Assembly: GCF_013366925.1 (NCBI RefSeq)
Contig: NZ_JAALDK010000001.1
Coordinates: forward strand, 1,371,089 to 1,435,088
Direction: 5' to 3'
Length of the DNA stretch: 64,000 bases
Source: Paraburkholderia youngii
Lineage (GTDB): Bacteria; Pseudomonadota; Gammaproteobacteria; Burkholderiales; Burkholderiaceae
Shown here piece by piece: positions 37,823-47,134 of the stretch. Both the position numbers and the translations under genes were made by a program. The first letter of the stretch is position 1. Every line of letters starts with the position of its first letter. Under the pieces are notes generated by a model, which searched no databases, was not told where the DNA came from, and saw only the letters and a program-made list of their open reading frames with translations.

Positions 37823-38815
37823 TCAAACCGACTCCCGCAGCACCAGCCGATGCTGCAAGATGCGCGGCGCGGGGCGTCGGCCGTCCAGCAGCGCCAGCAG
37901 CATTTCGGCGGCCGCGGCGCCCAGTTCGACCATCGGCTGGGCCACGGTGGTCAGCCCCGGCTCGAAGATGTCGGCGATGGGCACATCGTCGAAGCCCATT
38001 ACCGCCACGTCGTGCGGCACCCGCCGGCCGGCCTTGCTAAAGCACTTGATCGCGCCGATCGCCAACGTGTCCGACACGGCGAACACCGCGCTCGGCGGGT
38101 CCACCACCGCCAGCAGACTTGCCGCCGCCTGGCTTCCGGCGGCGTAGCTGTTGTCGCCAGTCACACAGACAAGCTCGGGCGCAGGTGCGAGGCCGGCGCG
38201 CGACAGTGCCGCGTCATAGCCCTCGCGGCGCTGACGCGCATACAGGAAGCGCTCATCGCTCGTGATGAAGCCGATGCGCCGGTGGCCCTTGTTGATCAGG
38301 TACTGCACTGCGTCCGTCGCGGCCTGGCGGTGATCGATGCTGACATAAGGCACATCACTACCGGGCATGAACTCCGAGCAATTGACCCACGGCTTGCCAT
38401 TCGCCGCTTCGCGCCGGGCTGCCTGGTCGGACATCGGCACGAGATTGATGACGCCGTCGCTCAGACTGCCGAGCAGCGTCGGCAGCGACGCGTCCGCTGT
38501 GCCCGCCCAGGCTTCCAGGTCGGCCGGAAGCAGCGTGTAACCAGCCTGACGACTGACCGCGGCGGCCCCGCGCACGATCTCGGCGTAATAGGGATTGGCG
38601 AAATCCGGCATCAGCATCAGCAGAATGCGGCTCTGCCCGGTACTCAGGCTGCGGCCGAACGGATTGACGCGGTAGTCCAGTGCGCTCACAGCCGCCTCGA
38701 CCCGCTCACGCGTGGCCGCCGACACGGGCTTCGTCCCGTTGAGCACACGCGACACCGTGGCAATCGACACGCCAGCTTCGCGGGCTACGGCTTCGATAGA
38801 GGGTTTGCTTCGCAT
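37823..38815 (-). CDS. LacI-family sugar-responsive repressor
   Basis: 330 aa from the ATG at 38815. The helix-turn-helix SIEAVAREAGVSIATVSRVLNG is at residues 6-27 with the hinge helix after it, then a periplasmic-binding-type effector domain about 60-330. Divergent from a sugar isomerase-like gene and an oxidoreductase gene, which it probably controls through CG-centred operators between them. Effector unknown. Confidence 0.93.
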   Translation of the reverse strand: MRSKPSIEAVAREAGVSIATVSRVLNGTKPVSAATRERVEAAVSALDYRVNPFGRSLSTGQSRILLMLMPDFANPYYAEIVRGAAAVSRQAGYTLLPADLEAWAGTADASLPTLLGSLSDGVINLVPMSDQAARREAANGKPWVNCSEFMPGSDVPYVSIDHRQAATDAVQYLINKGHRRIGFITSDERFLYARQRREGYDAALSRAGLAPAPELVCVTGDNSYAAGSQAAASLLAVVDPPSAVFAVSDTLAIGAIKCFSKAGRRVPHDVAVMGFDDVPIADIFEPGLTTVAQPMVELGAAAAEMLLALLDGRRPAPRILQHRLVLRESV

Positions 38816-38837
38816 AGGTAACAATTGTAGCACCGCT

Positions 38838-38853
38838 GGGAAAATTTTTTCCC
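38838..38853. promoter_or_regulatory. Palindrome just upstream of the LacI-type gene
   Basis: GGGAAAA-TT-TTTTCCC, 7-bp arms, 23 bases upstream of the repressor ATG. Possible autoregulatory site. Confidence 0.4.
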
Positions 38854-38960
38854 GATACGCATTACTCAGAAAGCAAATTGAGTGGAGATGCAGACGTAAA
38901 TTGCCGGGGTCGTGGCTCTATCTGCCTGCATAGGGGTAAAGCCCATGTTCCGGAGAAGCA

Positions 38961-38974
38961 GGAAAGCGCTTACC
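38961..38974. promoter_or_regulatory. Candidate LacI-family operator
   Basis: GGAAAGCGCTTACC: a CG-centred near-palindrome (AAGCGCTT core) of the usual LacI-family form, 76 bases upstream of the isomerase-like gene. Confidence 0.6.
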
Positions 38975-39049
38975 CTCTGACCTGCACTGCTTCACTGCAA
39001 TCGCTGCTCCAATCCGTGCCGCATCCCTTGCCTCCTTGGACTGACGACC

Positions 39050-39817
39050 ATGAATCAAGCCTTGCCCATTTCCATCCAGATTTACAGCCTGCGTAATGCG
39101 GGCGACCTCGACCGGCAGTTCGACATTGCAGCCCAAGCCGGATTTCGCCAGGTCGAGCTGATCGGGTCCTTGCTGGAAAATGCGGCCGATACCCGGAACA
39201 AGCTTCGGGCCCGCGGCCTGAGCGCCTCGTCCAGTCACCTCAGCATGGCCATGCTGCGTGAGCGTTTGCAAGAAGTGATCGCGGCGTGCGAGACGATCGG
39301 TTTCACCCAGCTGGTCATGCCCGCCGTGCCGCCAGCCGAGCGCGACGGTGATGCCGCATATTGGCGGGCGCTCGGCAGCGAGCTGGGCGAGCTCGCTCAT
39401 CGGCTGGCCGATCAGGGCATCGGTCTCGCTTACCACAACCATGATTGGGAACTGAGAGCGAAAGAGAACGGCGCCACGGCGCTGGAACTGCTGTTCGAGT
39501 CCGCCGGGGCAAGCCCGCTCGGCTGGCAGGTGGATGTAGCGTGGCTCGTTCGCGGCGGCGCCGATCCGCTGCCGTGGCTGCGCCGTTATACGGGCCGTGT
39601 AGTCTCGGCCCATGCGAAAGACCTCGCGCCCGCGGGTGAAAAACTGGACGAAGACGGCTGGGCCGACGTGGGTCACGGCGTCATGGATTGGCCCACGCTC
39701 TCCGCGGCCTGCCGCGAAGCGGGTGCGCGTTTCCTCGCCGCCGAGCACGACAATCCCAGCGACGGCGAACGCTTCGCCCGCAATGCCTTTGCCTATCTGC
39801 ACCAGCTCGGAGCCTGA
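39050..39817 (+). CDS. Sugar phosphate isomerase/epimerase-like TIM-barrel protein
   Basis: 255 aa xylose-isomerase-like TIM barrel (AP endonuclease 2 family). Metal/active-site residues typical of the fold: HNHDWEL (about 124-130), WQVDVAWL and AEHDNPS near the end. Relatives include IolE/IolI and 3-keto-sugar epimerases. The next gene starts 3 bases after this stop, so the pair is an operon. Together with the Gfo/Idh/MocA enzyme this suggests keto-sugar or inositol-like catabolism; exact substrate unknown. Confidence 0.85.
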   Translation: MNQALPISIQIYSLRNAGDLDRQFDIAAQAGFRQVELIGSLLENAADTRNKLRARGLSASSSHLSMAMLRERLQEVIAACETIGFTQLVMPAVPPAERDGDAAYWRALGSELGELAHRLADQGIGLAYHNHDWELRAKENGATALELLFESAGASPLGWQVDVAWLVRGGADPLPWLRRYTGRVVSAHAKDLAPAGEKLDEDGWADVGHGVMDWPTLSAACREAGARFLAAEHDNPSDGERFARNAFAYLHQLGA

Positions 39818-39820
39818 TCC

Positions 39821-40960
39821 ATGAAACCTGTCCTCATCGGCATCATCGGTTGCGGCAACATCAGCGATGCCTATTTCACCGGCGCGGCAAATTCCGAGTT
39901 CGCGCGCGTCAAGGCTTGCGCCGACTTGCGTCCGGAAGCCGCCCGGGACAAGGCCGCGCAGCACGGCGTTGCCGCGATGACGGTGGACGCGCTGCTGTCC
40001 GACCCCGACATCGAAATCGTCATCAACCTGACGGTGCCGCACGCGCATGTGCCGGTAAGCCTGCAGATTCTCGAGGCGGGCAAGCACGTCTACCTCGAAA
40101 AGCCTTTGGCTACCGACTTCGCGTCCGCACGCGCGATGCTGGCGCGAGCCGAGGCGTCGGGATTACGGGTGGGCTGCGCACCTGACACTTTCTTCGGCGC
40201 TGCCCATCAGGCCTGCCGCGAGGCGCTCGATGCCGGCCGCATCGGGCGCGCCATTGGCGGGGCCGTGGCCGTGTTGTCCCGCGGCATGGAATCCTGGCAC
40301 CCCAATCCAGAGTTTTTTTTCAAGCCGGGCGGCGGTCCCATTCACGACATGGGCCCGTATTACGTGACCCAGCTGGTCAACCTGCTGGGACCGGTAGCAC
40401 GCGTGACCGCGTGCGCGAGCATCGGTTTTCCACAGCGCATCATCTCCAGTGAGCCGCTTCGCGGCCAGATCATCGATGTCGAGGTGCCCACGACGGTCAA
40501 CGGCATCCTGCATTTTGCGAGCGGAGCCAACGTGTCGATGAGTGCCTCGTGGGACGTGTGGGCCCATCAGCGTGCGCCCATCGAGATCTATGGCACCGAA
40601 GGCACGCTGTTGGGCGTCGACCCGAATTTCTTTGGCGGAAGTCCGCGCGTGGCCGAACGTGATAGTGGCTTCAAGCCGCTCGACACACAGCATCATCCCT
40701 TTGGTGTCGACAACTTCACGTTGAGGAGCGGCGCGCACGTGGCCAACTACCGCGCCGTGGGCGTGCTGGACATGGCGGTGGCGTTGCGTCGGGATCGGCC
40801 GCATCGCGCGAGCGGCGAACTGGCGTTGCATGTGCTGGAGGTGCTGGATGCCTTCGAACGCTCTTCGCGCGAGGGACGGCACATCGATATCGACACCGCC
40901 GTGCAGCGACCCGTGGTCGTGCCATTGGGACGAGGCGAAGAGGTATTTCTCGCCGACTGA
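39821..40960 (+). CDS. Gfo/Idh/MocA-family oxidoreductase
   Basis: 379 aa. N-terminal Rossmann fold with GIIGCGNISDAYF and the family motif EKPLA (about residues 92-96); C-terminal alpha/beta substrate domain about 130-370 with GGGPIHDMGPYY. NAD(P)-dependent oxidation or reduction of a sugar or cyclitol. Immediately downstream of the TIM-barrel gene and under the same LacI-type regulator. Confidence 0.9.
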   Translation: MKPVLIGIIGCGNISDAYFTGAANSEFARVKACADLRPEAARDKAAQHGVAAMTVDALLSDPDIEIVINLTVPHAHVPVSLQILEAGKHVYLEKPLATDFASARAMLARAEASGLRVGCAPDTFFGAAHQACREALDAGRIGRAIGGAVAVLSRGMESWHPNPEFFFKPGGGPIHDMGPYYVTQLVNLLGPVARVTACASIGFPQRIISSEPLRGQIIDVEVPTTVNGILHFASGANVSMSASWDVWAHQRAPIEIYGTEGTLLGVDPNFFGGSPRVAERDSGFKPLDTQHHPFGVDNFTLRSGAHVANYRAVGVLDMAVALRRDRPHRASGELALHVLEVLDAFERSSREGRHIDIDTAVQRPVVVPLGRGEEVFLAD

Positions 40961-41004
40961 CCCGCCTCGCCTGCGTCGCCAGAGGTTTCGCGTGGCCGGG
41001 CAAC

Positions 41005-41751
41005 TCAGGAAATCACGGCAGCCGACGGCTTCGTCGCATCGTCCTTGTAAATCTCGCGCACGAAGGCCAGATGCCGCTCGGCGGCCTTGCGTGCTTTGGG
41101 CGCATCGCGTGCGACGACCGCGTCGTAAATCGCCTGGTGCTGGCTCATCAACTGCTTTTCCATCGCATCGTCGTAATCGATCAAGCGATGATACTGGCGC
41201 ATGCCCTCGCGAATCAGCGTGTGAATGCCGTGCATCACGTGCGCCAGCGCGACGTTGTGCGTGGAGTCGGCGATCGCGAGATGAAACGCGGCATCGAGTT
41301 CGGCGAGATTCGCGCGATCGCGCGACAAGGACGCAGCCTTCAAGGCCTCGAACGCCGCGCGGATTTTCTTCAGGTCGGTGGCGGTTGCGCGCTGCGCGGC
41401 ATAGACCGTCGAAATCGCTTCGAGCCCCTGGCGCAGCTCCAGAATGTCGGCACTGGTACGCGGATTCTGCAGCAGCAGTTCGGCAAGCGGCTTCGAGATG
41501 ATCGGCGCGGTCACGTCGACCACCGTGAAACCGCCGCGCCCCGACGTTTCGATGTAACCGTCCGCTTCCAGCCTGATCAGAGCCTCGCGCAGCGACGGCC
41601 GCGACACGCCGAGCTGCGCCGCGAGATCGCGCTCGGCCGGCAGCCGGTCACCGGGCATCAGCGAGCCCTCCGAGATCAGTTGCTTGATCTGGTCGGAAAC
41701 CACGTCGGAAATGCGCTTGCGCGCGAAGGACGGAATCGGGGTGAATGGCAT
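41005..41751 (-). CDS. GntR/FadR-family regulator, likely of lutABC
   Basis: 248 aa from the ATG at 41751. The GntR winged helix is in ISDVVSDQIKQLISEGSLMPGDRLPAERDLAAQLGVSRPSLREAL, and the FCD effector domain with the His/Asp metal-site pattern covers about 95-235. LldR/LutR-type regulators of lactate genes belong here, and the lutABC promoter carries the matching TGGT-N3-ACCA operator. The gene is 3.4 kb from lutA because the LacI/sugar module lies between. Assignment by motif match and inference. Confidence 0.85.
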   Translation of the reverse strand: MPFTPIPSFARKRISDVVSDQIKQLISEGSLMPGDRLPAERDLAAQLGVSRPSLREALIRLEADGYIETSGRGGFTVVDVTAPIISKPLAELLLQNPRTSADILELRQGLEAISTVYAAQRATATDLKKIRAAFEALKAASLSRDRANLAELDAAFHLAIADSTHNVALAHVMHGIHTLIREGMRQYHRLIDYDDAMEKQLMSQHQAIYDAVVARDAPKARKAAERHLAFVREIYKDDATKPSAAVIS

Positions 41752-41846
41752 AAGCGGCAAACGATGAAGCGCAGTTGACAAGGCGCGCGGCTACTGCACG
41801 GTGCGTGGAATTATACCGTTCGACATCGTGCGCCGATTCGCCGATC

Positions 41847-43586
41847 TCAACGCGGCTGAGCCGTATAAAAGCTCACGAGATCACGCTTCATCGCGTGCAG
41901 CGCGGCATCGTCGAGGTACACCATGTGGCCGGTCGGATAGTAGGCAATCCGCACGTTCTCGCGCAGCGACCGGTCGAGGCCGAGATGCGCGAGCGCATAT
42001 TCGGTCGCGTAGAACGGCGTGGCGAGATCGAAGTAGCCGTTCAGCGACAGCACCCGCAACTGCGGATTCTGCCTCATCGCTTCGGCTAGATCGCCGCCCG
42101 CGTACGGCAGCTCCAGCCGTTCGCCCCACCATTCACGGTGTTTCCAGTCCCACTGCTTCAACGCGTCGTCGCTGAACACCAGATAACGGTCGGTCGGCGT
42201 GTAATGCAGGTCTTCCGACAGATGCTGATGAAGCGCCGCATTGAACGCATTCGACACGCTGTTCACCGACGCATCGAAATCGGGATCTTCCGCTGCATCG
42301 TCGTAATTCCGGCCTTCGACTCGCGCATCGTAGCGCCCTACGCTGCGCGACTCGTTGCGCAGCAACTCGTTTCGAAAGCGCGACGGATAAAGACGCAGAC
42401 GGTTGCGCGTCACGAAGCCCATGTCGAGACCGGTGAAGTACGCGACGCGCGCGGCGATCGCGTCGCGCTGATCGTCGGGCAGCGCATCGCCCTGATCGAG
42501 CGCCTGCGCATACGGTCCCCGTGCGAACGCGCGCGCTTCATCGAGAAACGCCGTCAAGTTCGCGGGCTTCGGCGTGACCTTGTCGTGATACCACGCGATC
42601 GCCGCGAAACTCGGCAGATAACTCACGCTCTTGAAATCGGTGCCGGGCGTGAACGCCGCGGAATTGAGCACCGACGACAGCAGGATCACGCCGTTCAGCG
42701 CGATATTGTTCTGCCCCAGCTGATAAGCGAGCATCGCCGCGCGCGCGGTGCCGTACGATTCGCCGAACAGGTACTTCGGCGAATTCCAGCGCTGATTCAC
42801 CGTCAGATAACGGTCGATGAATTGCGCAAAAGCACTGACGTCCTGATCGACGCCCCAAAAGTCCTTGCCCGTGCCATGCCCGACCGGTCTCGACAGGCCC
42901 GCGCCGACCGCGTCGACGAACACGAGGTCCGAGACCTCGAGCAGGCTGTCGGGGTTGTCTTCGAGCGTGTACGGCGCGGGCGGCGTGCTCGCGGGGCTCG
43001 CGGTGCGCACCCGCTTCGGGCCGACCGAGCCCATCATCAGGAATACGCTGCCAGCGCCTGGGCCGCCGTTGAACAGAAAGGTGATCGGACGCGTCGCCGG
43101 CGTTTTGGTCGGCACCGTGTACGCGACATAGAACACGCTCGCGGTGGGCACGCCGGACTTATCGTGCAGCAACAGATTGCCGGCGCTCGCCGTGTAGTCG
43201 AGCTTGCGACCGTTCAAGCGAAGCGAATGCGTGGTCACGCTGGTGGTTTCGGGCGGCACCGGAATCGCCGGCGTCGACACCCTATCGTTGCGTGGCCTCG
43301 CCGTCGCGTCGGCCGAGTCCGGTGCACTCGACGCAGCCGTCCGCTTGCGCGGCTCGTCGTTCGGGCGCGCTGTCATCGGGTGCGGCTCGTTCGATTCGCC
43401 GACCTGCTGCGCGGTCGGCGCGGAGGCGGCGGCGTCCGTGCCTCCTCTCGCATCGGCCTGTCCGGCTGCCATGCACCGTTCGCCGAATGGCACCACAGCG
43501 GCGACGGAAAGCGCCACCGTCAGCGCGGCGCCCGGCAATGCCACTGTCAGCAAGCGGCGCAATGAGGAAGAGAAGCGAAGAATCAT
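41847..43586 (-). CDS. Exported serine carboxypeptidase (peptidase S10)
   Basis: 579 aa from the ATG at 43586. Signal peptide about residues 1-41 (FSSSLRRLLTVALPGAALTVALSVAAVV). A low-complexity linker to about 110 is followed by the S10 alpha/beta-hydrolase fold: oxyanion region FNGGPGAGS (172-180), nucleophile Ser277 in GESYG, Asp in LNGYFDLATP and His in YPTGHMVYLDD. Cleaves C-terminal residues in the periplasm. No operon partner. Confidence 0.93.
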   Translation of the reverse strand: MILRFSSSLRRLLTVALPGAALTVALSVAAVVPFGERCMAAGQADARGGTDAAASAPTAQQVGESNEPHPMTARPNDEPRKRTAASSAPDSADATARPRNDRVSTPAIPVPPETTSVTTHSLRLNGRKLDYTASAGNLLLHDKSGVPTASVFYVAYTVPTKTPATRPITFLFNGGPGAGSVFLMMGSVGPKRVRTASPASTPPAPYTLEDNPDSLLEVSDLVFVDAVGAGLSRPVGHGTGKDFWGVDQDVSAFAQFIDRYLTVNQRWNSPKYLFGESYGTARAAMLAYQLGQNNIALNGVILLSSVLNSAAFTPGTDFKSVSYLPSFAAIAWYHDKVTPKPANLTAFLDEARAFARGPYAQALDQGDALPDDQRDAIAARVAYFTGLDMGFVTRNRLRLYPSRFRNELLRNESRSVGRYDARVEGRNYDDAAEDPDFDASVNSVSNAFNAALHQHLSEDLHYTPTDRYLVFSDDALKQWDWKHREWWGERLELPYAGGDLAEAMRQNPQLRVLSLNGYFDLATPFYATEYALAHLGLDRSLRENVRIAYYPTGHMVYLDDAALHAMKRDLVSFYTAQPR

Positions 43587-43803
43587 GAAGTCGTCCGCGA
43601 CGAGTCGAAGTGCGGTGGAATTCCGTCTAGCCAGATTCCGGGGCAAAGCCGGCGTTCGATTCTTGACGCAAGTCTGCGCGGCGTCAACCGTCGATGTCAC
43701 GGCACGCGCCAACGTTATAAAGCGCTTTTTCCTCCACGTGGCGCACACCTGCGCAGTCATGGCAGAATCGACAGCGCCTTCGTCGCCTTGCCGAGAATAC
43801 CCA

Positions 43804-44793
43804 ATGGACCAACTGGTACTGGATGCATTCGACGCCGCCGCGCTGATCCCCGGCTTTCGCGCGCCACACCTGCCGCAGGAACAGCCGGACGCCTCGACCC
43901 TCGACGTCGCCGAGCACGCGATGCGGCACTGGACGAGCGCCGTCAGCGGCCCGCTGACGCCCGGCTCGGACGTGCACCGGCGCGAAATGTGCCGCATGTT
44001 TCGCGAAACCTTCAATCCGTATCGCCCGTCCGTGCTCGCATGGCCGCCGCTCGAAGCCGCGACGCTCAAGCGCATCGTCGATCTGCCGATCTGGGACATC
44101 GCCGTGCAAACCGAAGGCAGAGCGCGCCTGCGCATGGCCGCCTACGCGGCGACGCTCGACACCCCGGACCTGCGCGACGCGCTCGCTCTTAACGCGTGGG
44201 AAGAAAACCGCCATAAGGAAGTGCTGTCGCGCATGGTGCATGCGTATGGCATCGAGCTCGCGAGCGAGCCGCCGTACATCTATCCGAAAGACACGGAACG
44301 GGCTTACCTCGTGACCGGCTATAGCGAATGTATCGACAGCTTCTTCGCGTTCGGCCTGTTCGAGGTGGCGCGGCGCTCGGGCCTGTTTCCGCCGGAACTG
44401 ACCGAGACGTTCGAGCCGGTGATGCAGGAAGAGTGCCGCCACATTCTGCTGTTCGCGAACTGGGTCGCCTGGCATCGCGCGCAGCTTTCGTGGTGGCAGC
44501 GCATCCGCTTCGAGCTCAAGGTGGCGGGCGTGTGGGCGTTTCTGATTTGGGAGCGCATCGGGCTCGCGCGTGCGATGGATGCCGATGGCAACGTCCACGA
44601 GCACGATAACAACTTCACGGTCAACGGCGCGCAGTCAGTGACGGATGTCGATATCAGCGTGCCCGAATTGATGCAACTGTGTCTTCAGGAAAACGAACGT
44701 CGCTTCGCGGGGTATGACCCACGACTGTTGCGGCCCGAAACGATGCCGCGGCTGGTGCGCTTCGGCTTGAAGTTCGTGCGCAAGAAAAGGTAA
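43804..44793 (+). CDS. Ferritin-like di-iron carboxylate protein, uncharacterised
   Basis: 329 aa, helical. Two Glu-x2-His pairs suggest a di-iron site: Glu134/His137 (EENRHKE) and Glu210/His213 (EECRHIL), with Glu104 and Glu175 as possible further ligands. Such proteins can be oxidases, desaturases or hydroxylases; I cannot choose. Start ATG at 43804; an ATG 15 codons upstream is open but neither has a strong ribosome site. Divergent from the carboxypeptidase; the sulfotransferase gene follows 193 bases later. Confidence 0.75.
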   Translation: MDQLVLDAFDAAALIPGFRAPHLPQEQPDASTLDVAEHAMRHWTSAVSGPLTPGSDVHRREMCRMFRETFNPYRPSVLAWPPLEAATLKRIVDLPIWDIAVQTEGRARLRMAAYAATLDTPDLRDALALNAWEENRHKEVLSRMVHAYGIELASEPPYIYPKDTERAYLVTGYSECIDSFFAFGLFEVARRSGLFPPELTETFEPVMQEECRHILLFANWVAWHRAQLSWWQRIRFELKVAGVWAFLIWERIGLARAMDADGNVHEHDNNFTVNGAQSVTDVDISVPELMQLCLQENERRFAGYDPRLLRPETMPRLVRFGLKFVRKKR

Positions 44794-44986
44794 ACCGCGA
44801 GTAAGCCACGCGGAACGCATACGCGTTCTGCCGGCGCGCGCCCCACATTCGAGAATTGCGAATCGCTGCTTGACGGTCGAAGTCACTCGCCATCGCAGCG
44901 AATGGCGCGGGAGTCATGCCCGCGTCAGGCTGACGCCATGCGGCTTGCGTAAGCTAGGAACCCAGACGAACGACAAGGAGCGCGCA

Positions 44987-45784
44987 ATGGAGTCTTTCCC
45001 GCTGTTCATCGTCGGCTCGCCCAGGTCCGGAACGACCTTTCTTTGTTCCGTGCTGAACGCGCATCCTCTGATCCAGCTGACCAACGAATGCCGCGTCTTT
45101 GCATTGCTGAAGGACTTCCTCGAAGTCGGCTGCCATCGCGCCGATCTGCTCGGCGAGAGTTCACGCGACCGCCTGCTCGCATTCGGCCATCGTACGTTGG
45201 GCGGGTGGGTCGAGCGCTTCTATCGCGAAGAACTGAAGTTCGGCGCGCCGATCTGGGGCGACAAGCATCCGTCGTACGCCGACCCTACGGTACTGTCGGG
45301 CCGAACGGGCTCGATCGAACGCCTGCCGCGCTCCGGTTCCTGCTTGCGTCTGATACGCGAACTGCTGCCGCAGGCGCGCTTCATTCATATCCACCGCGAT
45401 CCTCGCCACGTGGCCAATTCGCTCTTGCACAAGCATTGGACCGGATCGATCGAAGACGGCATCCGCGTGTGGGGGCAATACGTCGGCGAGATCAACGCAT
45501 TCTTCGAAGAGATCCCGGCGCCTCACGCATTGACCGTGTCGTACCGGAAGGTCATCGAAGAACCGTGTGAGACGGCGGCCAGCATCGGGCAGTTTCTCGG
45601 CCTCGCGGATGCATCGCCGATCAGCGACTTCCTGATCTCGCAACGCCGCTCGCCGACGCCGTTCAGCGATCCGGTGACCGATATCGGCGATCTATATCTG
45701 ATTCCGGATACGGCCGCGAGCGACGACACCCTGCTCGCTCTCGCGGGAAGCCAGGCGCGCCGGCTGGGTTATGCGGCGGCCTGA
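44987..45784 (+). CDS. Sulfotransferase family protein
   Basis: 265 aa. The PAPS-binding 5'-phosphosulfate loop is GSPRSGTTFL (residues 10-19) and the 3'-phosphate motif is IHIHRDPRHVANSLLHKH (about 133-150). ATG 44987 follows AAGGAG. Acceptor unknown: no glycan or lipid genes adjoin. Convergent with the aminotransferase with 9 bases between stops. Confidence 0.88.
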   Translation: MESFPLFIVGSPRSGTTFLCSVLNAHPLIQLTNECRVFALLKDFLEVGCHRADLLGESSRDRLLAFGHRTLGGWVERFYREELKFGAPIWGDKHPSYADPTVLSGRTGSIERLPRSGSCLRLIRELLPQARFIHIHRDPRHVANSLLHKHWTGSIEDGIRVWGQYVGEINAFFEEIPAPHALTVSYRKVIEEPCETAASIGQFLGLADASPISDFLISQRRSPTPFSDPVTDIGDLYLIPDTAASDDTLLALAGSQARRLGYAAA

Positions 45785-45793
45785 GGTGGCCTC

Positions 45794-46969
45794 TCAGCCG
45801 CGCACCCCTTCCACGAATCGCGCGATCCTGTCGCACGCCTCGATCAATCGATCCTCGCCCACCACCAGCCCCAACCTGACGAAGCCGTTCGCCGTTTCCC
45901 CGAACGCGCTCGCGTCGAGCACGGCCACGCCTTGCGCGCGAAACAGCTGCCACGTGAACTCGGTCGTATCGAGCCCGGTCCCGCTGACGTCGACCATCAC
46001 GAACATGCCGGCTTCGGGCAACAGGCATCGCAAGCCCGGCACGCGACGCAAGCGCTCGAACACGACGTCGCGCCGCCGCCGGTAGATCTCGCGGATCTCG
46101 GCGACGAACTCGGCCCTGTTCTCCAATGCCGTCAATGCGGCCTGCTGGATGAAGCCCGGCAGGCCGTACAGCATTGCGAGCGCGAGCCGCGCCATGTGCT
46201 CGATCAGCGTCGCCGGCCCGATTGCCCAGCCGACGCGCCATCCCGCCATCGCGTGCGACTTCGACAAGCTGCCGATCGTGACCGTGCGCTCCGCCATGCC
46301 GGGCAGCGACGCAATGCTCACATGGTCGCGTTCGAACGTCAGTTCCGCATAGACCTCGTCGGACAGCACCCACAGGTCGTGCTCGCACGCAAGCCGCGCG
46401 ATGCGCTCGAGATCCGCGCGCTGCATCACGACGCCGGTCGGATTGCATGGCGTCGCGAAGAAGATCGCCTTCGTGCGCGGCGTGATCGCCGCTGCGAGCG
46501 CGTCGCAATCGACGTGAAACGCGCGCGCCGGATCGACCGGCACCGCGACCAGCGTCGCGCCCGCCGCGCGCACGCAGGCCTCGTAGGTCAGATACATCGG
46601 CTCGGGAACGATCACTTCGTCGCCCGCTTCGAGCAGGCACAGCGACACCGCGAACACGCCGTTTTGCGCGCCGGCGGTCAGCACCACGTTGGCCGCGCTC
46701 ACGTCACGGCCCGTGGTACGCGCGTGCTCGGCGGCGATCGCGGCGCGCAGCGGCTCGCGACCGGCCATCGCCGTATAGTGCGTATCGCCCGCGCGCAGCG
46801 CATCGATCGCGCGCTCGACGATCGGCGCCGGCGTCGAGAACTCGGGGTCTCCTACGCTCAGCACGATCACGTCTTCGCCCGTCGCTGCCGCCTGCTGCGC
46901 GACCCGATGAATTTCCCACGCCGACGTGCGACGCCCTTGCAGCCGCTCGACCAGATTCGAATACTTCAT
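45794..46969 (-). CDS. Class I PLP aminotransferase, AruH-like
   Basis: 391 aa from the ATG at 46969 (MKYSNLVERLQG). Fold type I with Asn176-Pro-Thr-Gly (TPCNPTG), Asp204 in SDEVYAEL and the PLP lysine Lys237 in SLSKSHAMAGWRVGW. From memory, the ordered match to arginine:pyruvate transaminase AruH of Pseudomonas (THY near 64, SLSKSHAM-GWRVGW, MFVMVD) is strong, but substrate specificity cannot be proved from sequence. Next to rpoN on the same strand but separated by its terminator. Confidence 0.85.
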   Translation of the reverse strand: MKYSNLVERLQGRRTSAWEIHRVAQQAAATGEDVIVLSVGDPEFSTPAPIVERAIDALRAGDTHYTAMAGREPLRAAIAAEHARTTGRDVSAANVVLTAGAQNGVFAVSLCLLEAGDEVIVPEPMYLTYEACVRAAGATLVAVPVDPARAFHVDCDALAAAITPRTKAIFFATPCNPTGVVMQRADLERIARLACEHDLWVLSDEVYAELTFERDHVSIASLPGMAERTVTIGSLSKSHAMAGWRVGWAIGPATLIEHMARLALAMLYGLPGFIQQAALTALENRAEFVAEIREIYRRRRDVVFERLRRVPGLRCLLPEAGMFVMVDVSGTGLDTTEFTWQLFRAQGVAVLDASAFGETANGFVRLGLVVGEDRLIEACDRIARFVEGVRG

Positions 46970-47036
46970 TGCGCTCACCCGTTCCATTCGACCCGCCAAT
47001 GTAAAGGCACGCCGGCGAAACGTCCAGATACGAAAA

Positions 47037-47070
47037 AGGGTCATGCGAGCGGACAACCTCGCATGACCCT
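47037..47070 (-). terminator. Terminator of rpoN
   Basis: 13-bp perfect inverted repeat (AGGGTCATGCGAG / CTCGCATGACCCT), 8-base loop, then TTTTT on the minus strand. About 65 bases past the rpoN stop. Confidence 0.88.
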
Positions 47071-47134
47071 GTGCGCAATGTACTGCTGTTTGAACGACTG
47101 CTTTGCTTCAAACCCCCGTTAAAACTTCGGTGCG

